Shown here: piece after piece, positions 1 to 10,751 of the stretch | Numbering within the stretch: position 1 is the stretch's first letter | Layout of the letters: every line of letters starts with the position of its first letter | Origin: Tamarix chinensis | Lineage: Eukaryota; Streptophyta; Magnoliopsida; Caryophyllales; Tamaricaceae | Reading direction: 5' to 3' | DNA length: 64,000 nt | NCBI GenBank assembly: GCA_030549775.1 | Contig: CM060178.1 | Location: 68,190,896 to 68,254,895, forward strand | Position numbers and translations under genes: made by a program | The notes under the pieces: generated by a model | Told to the model about the DNA's origin: nothing | What the model saw: only the letters and a program-made list of their open reading frames with translations | Database searches by the model: none

Positions 1-310
1 ATGTGCTTAGCATGTGAGATCATTAAAATTTTCAATAATGATCATTAAGGCTCTCCTTTGACCATAATTAAGCACGTAAGCACCTTATTGGACCCAAATA
101 TACTAGTTTAACCCAAATATTCTAACCAGGCTAAACTAATGGGCTCTAATAGTCAAACCATGTCTTGTATAATTTGTTGGACATACCCCCAACATCATCA
201 TACACGAATTTTTAATAAAAAGGGTTTAGGAGCCAATTTTATATCACCATTATTCTTTTCATGATAAGATGAAGTTCAACTATGAACAAGAATGGAAAAT
301 TGAGCATTGA
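1..310. other. Unassigned intergenic sequence
   Basis: AT-rich sequence with no credible reading frame. It lies just outside the left limit of the duplicated segment A, because similarity to copy 2 starts at about 311. The run ending in CCCCCAACA near 193 resembles the 3' end of a Ty1/copia LTR, but no matching LTR start or internal region is in the window, so I do not call it. Confidence 0.4.
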
Positions 311-1070
311 AACAAAGTAATTCCACCACTAAAATGTATAGTCATTTACTTTTACTTCAATAAAATATGGAAAAGATATATATCTATTTCTAACCATATT
401 ATTAAACTCTATAACTTTGGTTCATGGATTTACTATTTAAGTTGATATAAATATACTATCACCATGTATCAATATATGCATTTAATGTTTGATTTATTTG
501 CTTATGATTTCAAAAAACTATATATAGACAATATTAATATCAAAATATAACTTTTGGAGGGACAAAAATATGTTATATGGTTTTTGTCTACACACACACA
601 CACATATATATTGTGTGTATGTGATCTATAAATATAGATAATACCATTATTTTGTATAACTTCAAAGCTAAAAATATTTTCTAATTAATTGATTAACCTA
701 ATTAATTATAATGAATGACTTAGTGTATTAATTTCCTAGTAAATTGTGATAACTAATGATGATATCAAGTGCATTTAGCAACTTAATTTAAGTTATAATC
801 ACATCATATTACATAGAGGTAATTAATATGTATATTAATGATGATATATTAAATTTATGAGCATTAATAATTTTAAAACATAAAAACATCAAATATATTG
901 CTAATAGTGCTTATTAATAATTAGAAAGTATAGTGAACTACTCATATTTCACTCAAATATGGTTAATATATCATTTCTATTTCTAACTATATTTTTAAAA
1001 TACTTGAAATTTGCTATATGCAATTATTATTTAAGTATATATATTTCTAGCCACACATTCATATATGCAT

Positions 1071-1785
1071 GGGCGGATCCCAATGGTGTGCTGGGACACC
1101 ATAGAGTCCCGACAATGTGGTGTATATATATTTAAATGTATCATATATTGTATAAAAATATTATCAAAGGACACCATTTACAAAATTAAAGATGGGGTAG
1201 TGGGAAAGTGCATGGTGTCTCTTTAATTTTGAACTCTAATGACCACGGTTCAGGCCTTTTTGTTTATTTTTTTTTGGCCACTCAATTAAAAGAGGTGGTG
1301 TCAAACTATTTTTATTTATTTATTTATTAATAAATTAACTCTTTTTCTTTTATTCTCTTATTTGATGCATGACTTTCTTTTCCCTCGTTCTCTTTCTTAA
1401 TGTATAACATCAGACTTATTCTCTTCCATGGGAGACTCGGTTGTTGGCTTCCAAGTTGCTGCCACATCGATGTACATTCCTCCACTATTGTTCATTACTA
1501 CATTGTTGTTGATTGATCCTCTTATGCTTTGTGCTTGTTGGTTAACAAATTCAAATGTCGTTAGCGACCTTAGGTAATGGTTAATTAGGTTATCTAAATC
1601 TTAATTTATTTGGTTAATTTAGTATAGATAATGGATGTATTGTATATCTATTTGATTAATAATTTAGTTTACTTGTTAATCGGTGATTTAGTATAGTGAA
1701 GGCCCTAATTACTAATTTGAAAACCACTAAATGAAACACTAATTTACAATTAGTTGTTCCTTAGTCAACTCTAGATAAGTTGTTG

Positions 1786-1830
<45 letters not shown>

Positions 1831-1886
1831 TAGAAATTAGTAATCTAAGTTTTATTATTGTTTATAATAGCCTGGTTCCTCCATCG
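1071..1886. mobile_element. 816-bp insertion with 11-bp flanking repeat
   Basis: The sequence is flanked on both sides by CATATATGCAT (1060-1070 and 1887-1897). The matching place in copy 2 (about 26830-26848) has this word once and no insert, so copy 2 is the empty site. The insert begins GGGCGGATCC and ends CCTCCATCG, which gives only a weak inverted relation between its ends. It has no open frame. The target repeat length of 8-11 bp would fit a hAT- or Mutator-type non-autonomous DNA transposon, but the superfamily is not settled. Confidence 0.6.
1788..1828. repeat. (TA)n microsatellite
   Basis: About 40 bp of uninterrupted TA dinucleotides inside the 816-bp insertion. Confidence 0.95.
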
Positions 1887-2361
1887 CATATATGCATTTA
1901 TTGTTTGGTTTATATATTCATTAAGATGCATCTTTGGAGGGAATTATATGTTATATGGTTTTTGTTATTATATATCACTAGTTTGGGATGTCTACAATAC
2001 ATAAGCTTGTATTTTATTTCTTTCTTTCTTTCTTTCTTTTTTTTTTGCTTCATCATTACATTCTTTTTTGTTTCATTTTATCTACATACTATTTTCTACT
2101 ACTATTCTTTATCATTTACCAAAATAATGCATCTTCATTTAGCATGGGATTATCTTGTAATAGCTTTTTATCAAATGTTTGCTTAAAATACCTTTGTTGG
2201 AATGAATGAATAAATGAGTAATTATTCCATGCAAATTAATATAGGCTTTCGTAATTATTTTAATATTATTTATTTAAAAGTGTTTAGCCATCAATAATGC
2301 ATTGAATTTATAATTGAATAATGAGTACCTTAATATATTAATAAATACATTAGCGACCATT

Positions 2362-2366
2362 ATTAC

Positions 2367-2420
<54 letters not shown>
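2362..2420. repeat. (ATT)n microsatellite, copy 1 only
   Basis: About 60 bp of ATT units. The aligned place in copy 2 (about 27280) has only a short ATTGTTATT stretch, so the array grew in copy 1 after the duplication. Confidence 0.9.
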
Positions 2421-3323
2421 GCTTTATTTTATTTCAAGATATTAAGACAATAAACATATTAAGTAAATAAAAGCTTTTGTTTTGGAAAGGTGGAATTCTA
2501 ATTATTGCTATTTTTTGATAAAAACAAATATTCATAAGTATCTAATGCCATAATTTTGTGAAAGATACACTATTACCTATTATTGCTTTAAAAACTCTAT
2601 TTTAATCCTATGGTGATCGTACAAAATAGTAATAAAAAAATCTTAATGATAGTGTTGTATAACTTTTTAAAATTCAACATACAAACCTATGAGATATCAT
2701 GCTGAGTATTTTTAAATCAATGTTGTACTAATACATGGATAGGGATGCGGAACAACAATTATACAAAAAGATAGAGAAAATAGGAAAGTCAGAAAAATGT
2801 TAGCAAAGTTACACACTCTCACACATAAAATTTTAAAATATTTGGAGATATATTTTTACTTATACGCACTTCTCGCACTAAGCCTATGATACTTGGCGGA
2901 GTAACATTGACTTCATGAACTGAAGCCGCAATGGAATTTCTATTGAAGATATGTACTTGGAATTTTTATTTTTTTTGGGGGGACTAAACCTCTCTCTGTT
3001 TCAATATATATATATATGTAAGTATTAATGATTTAAAATGTAGAAATCTATAAAGGATAGAGGTGATTACATACATTCTACCATAATAATTGTGCGACAA
3101 TTGAATATTGTTATTAAAAGAGGACTGTGTATATTATCATTTACTTGTTTATTTGTGTAATGTCTTAATTGGTGATATGAATAAAATTATATGAGAGGAA
3201 AAAGGTAAAACAGGTAAGGAAAACATCTCATAACTTATACTTGTGATAAAAAAAAATATATATGACAAAAGCCTTTATTTAATAAATGAATCATTAACTA
3301 TATGCCTTAAATACTCCTACATA

Positions 3324-3630
3324 GAATTATAAATGAGTCGAGGTAAGCTAAGCCAAGCTTAGGTGGTCTCGGGTTTATCTCATTTATATATAAGCTGATC
3401 TTTTAACAAATTAAGCTGGCCCAACTTACAAGCTTTTGTGGTAAACAAGCCGAGATCACAAACTTTTATACTTTAAACGAAATCGAGCCAAATTTTCCAT
3501 GTTTAAGCTCGCCTTGTTTACTAAATAAGCTTAAAATTTAGGCCTGGGTTCAACTATGCCTCTATATACGAAGCATAGCCAAACCCAAAAAAACTCATGA
3601 GCTAGCTCAATTCATTTACGACCATATTAC
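3324..3630. mobile_element. Short unclassified repeat insertion
   Basis: About 300 bp present in copy 1 but not between the matching flanks in copy 2 (about 28123-28135). It is rich in repeated AGCTnG and AAGCC/GGCTT words (for example CTAAGCCAAGCTTAGG and AAGCTCGCC). This is a composition often seen in short dispersed plant DNA-transposon derivatives. I see no clean terminal repeats or target duplication. Confidence 0.4.
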
Positions 3631-4429
3631 TGCATATATAAAATCTAGAAATTAGGAGAAAATTGTGACTCATAAACCGAACCCAAAAAATGAGTAATTG
3701 TGACTCCCATATTTAGTGATTGTTCTTCTTAATAAAAGATCATTTGATTTTATTTATTAAAATTTTTTTATCCCTTTGAGTAATTTTTCTTTATGTACAT
3801 AATCAAGTATATGCTTAGATTGTGGAAATCTACTAAATAATAGAAATATTATTATTCGACAATTATCCCTAGTCTAGCAATATTTAATTAAGGGATATTA
3901 ATGATCATAAGACTATTATGAAGTGTGGAAATATAAATTGATGATCACGTTCCACTAATCATTGATATGAGGCATCAAACTAAGAATATAGAGATATCAA
4001 ACTAAGAATATAGATTATGTTATGGAACATGGTGTTGGACAGACAGAATAGGAGGATACTGCATTGAATATTGTATGAAGTATCATCAATGTTCTATAAA
4101 TAGTATATTGTCCTTTGATATGAGATCCTCATATATGCCGGTATGATAATCATCATGCTTTGACTTTATCAAATGTTATCCTTTTCAAGAGTGGTCATAA
4201 ATGTTATGATCAAACAAGGTGTGAGTCCTATAGCGTGTATACATGATCAAGATGGGATTTGTCCTTCTTATGACACTAGATTTTTACCCATGCGATACAT
4301 GGAGATAATAATGAATGAGGTATATTCAACATGTTTATATTTGAAAATAAAAAATTTAAGCTAACACTTGAAAATACGACGTGAATTTAAAATATTTGAG
4401 ATAAAGTATTTATACATAACTAATAAAAT
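3631..4429. other. Unassigned AT-rich spacer
   Basis: Sequence between the end of recognisable segment A and the first recognisable Helitron codons. It holds one 63-codon frame (4173-4364) with no family resemblance. It may include the 3' end of the Helitron, but I could not place a terminal hairpin plus CTRR with confidence. No GASA cysteine-codon pattern is visible here. Confidence 0.5.
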
Positions 4430-5601
4430 TACATGATCAAATCTTTTCTAATACTTCCTCAAATACAGCATTAGTTGTTGTATTACTTTAATGAACATTA
4501 TCATCACATGTCAAAATTTTTAAACCTCTACAATTTATGACTCGAGAAATCTCAACATATAATTGACCATGACAGAATACTAGTTTTTTTTTTAAAACAG
4601 ACCAACATTACTAAGAGATTGATCTTGACTTTTGTTGACTGTCATAGCATATGATAAATTTATGATAAATTGTCTTCGATTAAACTTGAAAGGCAATATC
4701 GAGTTAGATGATTTTAAAGACATTCTTGGTAATAATACTCGACGACCAACATTATTTTCATCCTAAAATCCTTGCTTCTAAGACATAAGATCCAAGTCGT
4801 GTGATTATCATCCTAGTATCATTGCATAAGCTAATTGAATGATAAATATTTTGTAATAATATAACTGGTGTACCTATCTTCAAATTCAACACATGATTTT
4901 GTACATCCGAGTACTTAATTCCATTTAGAAATTTTGGAGTGTGTAGATCTTATAATAAATCATTATTTGCATCTGATTTACATGCTATATCAGAACTAGA
5001 ATAGGTTTTCTCTTTAGCAGAGTTAATTGACAACCTATATTCATTGATGGACTGAACAATATAAAGAGTTGGTGCTAGTATAGATCTTCCCTCAAAAGAA
5101 GCATCGTTAGTGATATGTCCATTATACTCTAAATACGTGATTTCCATAATAGCTGCAATTAGGTCTTCAAAATGTTTTATTAAAAGATCATCTAGAATTT
5201 CTAATGTTGTATAACCAGCATTACTTCCTCCAATTGTTTTGTCTCCTATACTTGCAATCCATTCTAAAAATTGCTTTGACTCAAAACAATCATCAACTGA
5301 GCTTAGTTTTTATAACCTCATGTTCTTTGTTAATCGTAACAACCTTACAAAATCTCCATAAGTACAAAGAGTTCATAGTTGTATGGGTAATGTTTTGTCA
5401 ACTACATTTAGGAATGACCAGTAGTATTTATCTAAAATCTCCACCAAGAACAACTATCTTACCTCCGAATAGCTTCTCTAGGCTGAACTCATTGGTGAAC
5501 CGTAAAATATCTCTCATGATTTTATCCAAGGATTCAAAGATATACCTGTGCATCATTGGTTCTTCACCCCAAATAATAAGTTTACACCTTATAATTAACT
5601 C

Positions 5602-8444
5602 TGTAACACCTCCATTTTTCAAAACCAATGGACTAGAAAAATAAGAAAAAATATATGTGGAAACTAAATATAATAAGGGTATTACTACCACAACTAGTGT
5701 AAGTAGACACCACTATTTTGCTTACACTAGCTACTAAAGCTAGATAAAATAAGGAGATACATCAATGTTTATTATTAAACCCAAAAAAATAACAATATAT
5801 AATAAACTCAACAAAACCAATAGAATGTAAAACGAAAATGAAACGGTTAATACAACTAGAATCTATGAAAGTAGTCATTAGTAGTAAATAATACTATAAA
5901 AACCACCACCACTCTCATTATTCCCTACCATGCATGCCATCCACACCTTAAATATGTTCATACTCAATCTGCACTAGTTTATCTGCTCACCATGTACATC
6001 ATGGATCATCACAACCCCGTTTGAAACATGTAACAAGTTAGCTAGGGCAATAGCTAAGTAACATGCTAGTACCATGGAATATAATATAGACGTATATATA
6101 TATAACGAATCATGTAAGAAAAACCAAATGGGAATAAATGAATATGCAGATATTGATCTTTACTTTAGGTGATAACAACCTTCAATTATTTAAGTGGGTA
6201 AACCAACAAGGGGGTCACTAGCAAATCAGAGTCCGAAGACCTACCACCAACCACAAAAGGATTAGATATCACACCCGGGTATCCTAGAGGACAAAGTTCA
6301 AAGGGGATAACAAAATTCCAAAAGCCTACCACCAACCACAGGAGGATCAGACATCACACTTGGGGAATCCTAGTGGACATAGTTAAAAGGGGATAACCAA
6401 AGTCCAAAGACCTACAACTTTGGTCATCCTATCCTTAAGTGTGCAGACCTTCTAATAGGGTCCGGAGAAGATTATAGAGTAAACAAGGAGCCTTAACCAG
6501 ACACGGTTGGTAAATAAATAAATATCCACAATAGAAAAAGAAAGGCTATTACCGATCCCCAACTTTAGGAGGCCAACTCTAAAGGACCCAAAGCCCACTT
6601 GTTCCACTTAAAGTATTAATGTCTTATTAAGGTGATCACATAAAGTACACAAGTAACTATTCTTCATTAAATATATTCTTTTTATTATCCACTTTCTAAA
6701 CATGGAAACTTTTTCAACTGGAAAACTCTCAAAAAAATTTAACTTTTCAAAAATAGAAAGTTGCAATTAGAATAACCAGCTTTTCAAATGCAACTCAAAT
6801 CTTTAACCAAAATATTGAAGCTATACATATATTAAAAGATTAACCTCGATGTACCTAGGTTAAAAATTAATATTTAGTGTTAAAATAACCACCCAAAACC
6901 TAAGCATTGGTCAAAAACAACATAGCACACCAAAAATTCAATTTTGTAAATTATAATAACTTTTCAGATTTGACCAATCTTTACTATAACCCCATTTATT
7001 TTCCTTACATAACTTGAAATGAAACTATAATAATTTTTATGAAAACTAGGATTTTGGAGCTTTGATTTGATATGTAATATGATGGGTAAAATCTCATTAT
7101 TGAATTCTATGTAATTTTTGTAAAATAGTGCAAAGTTGCAACAAATTCGAATATACCACGAATTGAACATAAACCCATAAATTATTAGGCTAATCATATC
7201 ACATATCATAATGCATAAAATATAGTCATAAGAAGGTATAAAAATATATAATAAATAAAAATCCATACTTTATAGACATCATATTCTGCACATATATAAT
7301 ATATGTATATAAGTTAAATTAAATAATGTTATTGAATGTAAAATTCTTATATATAGAATACAAGGTCTTCAAGTATAAAGAATGATCCTATGGTACCAAA
7401 ATAACTTTAGAATTTGATGATATTGAAAGAATAATTATTATTTGAACTCACACGAAGAAGAAGAAGATCAAAAATTGGATCTTAAATCTATAATCTTGAA
7501 GATGGTTTAATATTTTGATGAGTTAATTGAAGGTCTTGATGAATTAATTGAAGATCTTGATAAATTGGTTCAAGATCTTGAAAAAAATTAGTGGAAATTA
7601 TAAAACAAAAGCCACGGCACTAGAAGAGAAAGAAATTATAAAACAAGTTTGGCTATTAGGGTTTGATATGTGCTTGTATGGGCTTTTAGAATAGAAAGAT
7701 ATAAACAAATTGCATAAGTAAATTATTACCAATATTGATGGATATTTTCCAATAATTTCTATTTAGATATTGGAAAAACTCAAAATAAAAAAGTTGTAGA
7801 TATTGAATTTATCATTCTAACTCAAAAGGAATCGTCAAATTTTGTTATTATACGAAAACGTTATAGCCAATTTACTGAATATTGGTATGTTTATTTACGA
7901 ATTTATACAAATGATATAAAGAAAGATAAGTCATATAATACCATTTAAGATAATTAGTAGATACTAATTAAAGAAATTAAGAAATAAACAAAAATATAAA
8001 ATTTTATCATATATAACAATAAAAATGTATCTCTCTTCAAAATACTCTCTTTTTTCCCAAAAAAAATATTTGTTTATGAAATTCTCATTTTGCCCTTTTG
8101 CTATCCTATATAAAATAAGGGTTTAAGATAGCCTTTTAAGTTGTAGAAAAAGTTCATCCACTGCTATAACAATCTTTAAAATATTTTCAACACATGATAA
8201 CATGAAAATAACTATTTTCTAAAAATAGTAACTTTTGGATTACCAAAAAGTATTATGAAAATAGTAGTTTTTCTTAAAACTTCTAAAACTGAAAAGAGAG
8301 TTTTTCCTTAACCTTAAAATGAATAAAATAGTATAAATATAACACAATTTTAATTCCAAATATAAGGTATTATATTCTCATAAAAATTTAAACAATGATC
8401 ACCTAAAGAGTACATTAAAAGATTTAAAATTATGGGGTATTACA
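5602..8444 (-). mobile_element. Solo LTR (2.84 kb) inserted in the Helitron helicase
   Basis: It starts TGTAACACCTCC and ends GGGGTATTACA, and is flanked by AACTC (5597-5601) and AGCTC (8445-8449), a 5-bp target repeat with one change. The helicase sequence reads straight across the two flanks (SPLAEL then IIRCKLIIW). TG...CA ends plus a 5-bp duplication and no internal retroviral genes mark a solo LTR. The minus orientation is inferred by matching the ACCACnACTAGTGTAAGTA block near its left end to the inverted form at the right end of the LTRs that precede a primer-binding site. The 100-aa frame at 6964-7266 lies in AT-rich LTR sequence and is not a gene. Confidence 0.8.
6231..6420. repeat. 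~85-bp tandem repeat in the solo LTR
   Basis: The word CCTACCACCAACCAC (or CCTACAAC) recurs at 6240, 6325 and 6411, giving a period of 85-86 bp. The units share GGGGATAAC and TCCTAGnGGACA blocks. Confidence 0.8.
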
Positions 8445-10016
8445 AGCTCAGCCAATGGACTACCATGTTTAGTGTTACATGTTAAACCTTCATTTGGATT
8501 TATAGGTATTTTGAAGTGAGAATGACTTATCCTTCCACCTAGTAATAAAAGAGATGCAATTCCACTTGATGCCACATTTAACACAATAGCTCTTTCTGAT
8601 CTTATAGCTGCTGATAAAGTCCTCCATATAAATGTCTTTCCTATACCTTTGTATCCATAAACAAAGAAAAATCCACTTGCATGAGACTTGGTTGCCTCCA
8701 TTACGATGTCATACACATTTCGCTATTACGAGGTCATATCATATAGAAGTTTGTTGAGTTCTTCTTTCAATTTTGATCGATCACAACACATTTCCTCACA
8801 CATTAATGTATTTCCTACTATTTCAAAAACCTCATTGGGTGGGAATGGCATTGATTCAAAATCTCCTAAGCTTTTACCACATTTTTGCAACATAATTTCA
8901 TTGTCTACCAACCCATAATTTTTATGTCATAAACTTCTAGATGAAGTTCTACAAAAATAATAGAAAAATATTATAAAGATGTAGGAATTGTGTTGTAAAC
9001 TTATAATTCAAAATCATAGATAGTAAGAGTTTGATGAATAAATGAAGTTACCTTTGTGATGTAACCATAAACATTATTTGTATAAAATGTCATCGATCAA
9101 GTAAATTCAACAATTATCCCAAACAACTTGTGGCCTCATAAGTGACTCTGATGCTAATAATATGGCAAATAATTTTCTTAAAGAAGATGTAGAAGCCTAA
9201 TGACTTGCCTCAATAATGTCATCAATGTATTCTTTATCATCATCTAACAAACCCAAGGCATAACAAGCATCGTGCTATGGTGAATGTTGTTCACCATTAA
9301 TACATCTTATTTCATCATAACTTCGAGGTCCATGAACAACATTAAGAAGACATCTTAAATAGTATAACTCATTGGTACTAGGAGGGACATAGAAAATACG
9401 TCCAATGGAGAACCTCTTTTGCTTTGGTTTCCACTCTCTATTATACTTATCCTAGATGAATTTTGTTGGAAATTTTGTATAAGTTAATTCCCTTGCTTGT
9501 GGATATTGTTCAGTTGCCTTTATCCAAGCCATAAACATGCTTTGTTTAACTTATAACCTATCCACAACATCATCAATTGGATCAGAGTCAGAGAAAATAA
9601 CACTTTGTTAATTTAGAAGATGAAAGTCTAACCTTTCCACCGGTGGATCCCTAAATTGAATATGATATTTGAATATCCTCCATGATGCCTCACATGATGA
9701 TATATATATCTAAAATAATAATAAATCTAAACTTCGTCTACATTTTTGGCTACTTAATCTGTTTTTGTACTTTCATAGAAGGAGGCAGTAATACAATCAT
9801 GGCCTTTGTTGACATATTTAAATAAATACTTGATAAAGCATGACTGATTACACCACATGACATTAACATATACGCCGGATCAATGTTACTATTTAGAATT
9901 TTGCTAAAATGATCTTGCCAATATCCTTGGTCATGGATACTTATCTTGCAATGCAAGAAAGAACAATATATGAGCATGTGGCTAGCCATGCTTCTGGAAT
10001 TCGATTGTATATATAA

Positions 10017-10107
10017 CTATAATTGGAAAAACATATAGAAATATGTCAACAAAGCAAACCATAATTTAATATGCAATAAAAGTTAAAAAGCAAAACTAAA
10101 AGTTTAC
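10017..10107 (-). other. Putative intron in the Helitron Rep domain
   Basis: On the minus strand the frame ending GIVKS runs into GTAAAC, and 91 bp later a TTATAG acceptor is followed by codons for IYTIEFQKHG leading to the HUH motif. Removing this GT...AG segment keeps the frame and restores the family's block order. The intron is inferred from the frame alone. Confidence 0.6.
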
Positions 10108-10615
10108 TTGATTTAACTATTCCGAATATATTGTTCTTACAAATATCTTTAATACGACATTGCAACTTCAATTTAAAAACATGGCTAATAATATTTGGGC
10201 GATCATCAGCCTTGAAACCTCTTTTATCAACATAACGAACTATTTTCAGCCATTTCAAATTGTAGGTAAATGTGATAAAAAGGTCAGGATAACCAACCCA
10301 TCTATAAATCGCCATGGTATCTTGATAGTTCTGGATCATATATCTAGCACCACTGGTAAATGATGATGGTAAAATAACTCATTTTCCTTGTGTAGATGGA
10401 TCTATCTCACCCTTTAATATTCCATCTGCTAGTACACTATATAATCCACAATGAAATTGTTTCTAATGTAACTTAATGTATGTCAATCTAGAAGTCTCAA
10501 CCATAGTATATGCGTTAACAATAAATTGTTGCATAATTCTCATTGAAGATAGTATAATAGATAACTTAGACTCTCTTTTATGCAAACGATAACAAAAATA
10601 CTTTGTTGGGCTTAT

Positions 10616-10751
10616 ATTGATTCTTATTTATTAACTTGCAATTCACTTTGCTAAAGCTATAATTTTAGAGTTTGCGATAAAAATTTGTAAATTATGCAAA
10701 TTTTGAAAATTTATTGAAGCAAAGGTATAAGTTTAAAAAATAGAGATTTCA
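10616..10751. other. Left border zone between Helitron and segment B
   Basis: Sequence between the most upstream recognisable Helitron codons and the point where similarity to copy 2 resumes. The Helitron 5' end (in its own minus orientation) should lie here, but a TC terminus next to an AT target cannot be fixed by eye. Confidence 0.4.

Larger units (their letters stand above)
311..3323. repeat. Duplicated segment A, copy 1
   Basis: This stretch aligns, with many substitutions and indels, to 26099-28131 in the same orientation. Both copies begin near AACAAAGTnATTCCAC and end near a shared TACTnCnAC block. Copy 1 is longer mainly because of the 816-bp insertion at 1071-1886. No coding potential is visible; the short frames at 1905-2209 come from T-rich sequence. 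It is intergenic DNA carried by the tandem duplication and corresponds to the 3' side of the GASA gene in copy 2. Confidence 0.75.
4430..10615 (-). pseudogene. Decayed Helitron Rep/helicase gene, split by a solo LTR
   Basis: The minus strand reads as a broken rolling-circle transposase in order. From about 10610 comes the Helitron-like N domain, including NYQDTMAIYRWVGYPDLFIT and a DDRPNI block. Next is the HUH-type Rep motif PHAHI (9967-9981), just after an in-frame stop. A FYVPPSTNELYYLR block follows near 9400, then the PIF1 helicase start with the P-loop GYKGIGKTF (about 8630-8660). After the inserted LTR come IIWGEEPMMHRY and GGKIVVLGGDFR (5601-5430). The C-terminal lobe reaches a GQLYVEISRV-like block near 4545-4575. 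Many stops and frame changes make it non-functional, and WGEEP has Gly where an Asp of the helicase Walker B is usual. A likely 91-bp intron (10017-10107) precedes the HUH block. The element sits where copy 2 has the GASA gene. Confidence 0.9.

Noticed and set aside
1..193. Ty1/copia LTR end (CCCCCAACA)
   Set aside because: Only a short terminal word; no LTR start, primer site or copia domain in the window.
1905..2209. Overlapping 93- and 73-codon frames
   Set aside because: Phe/Leu-rich reading of a T-rich stretch; copy 2 at the aligned site does not keep the frame.
5204..5644. 146-codon plus-strand frame
   Set aside because: It is the antisense shadow of the minus-strand Helitron helicase codons.
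6964..7266. 100-codon minus-strand frame
   Set aside because: AT-driven Tyr/Ile/Phe-rich string within a solo LTR, with no relatives recognised.
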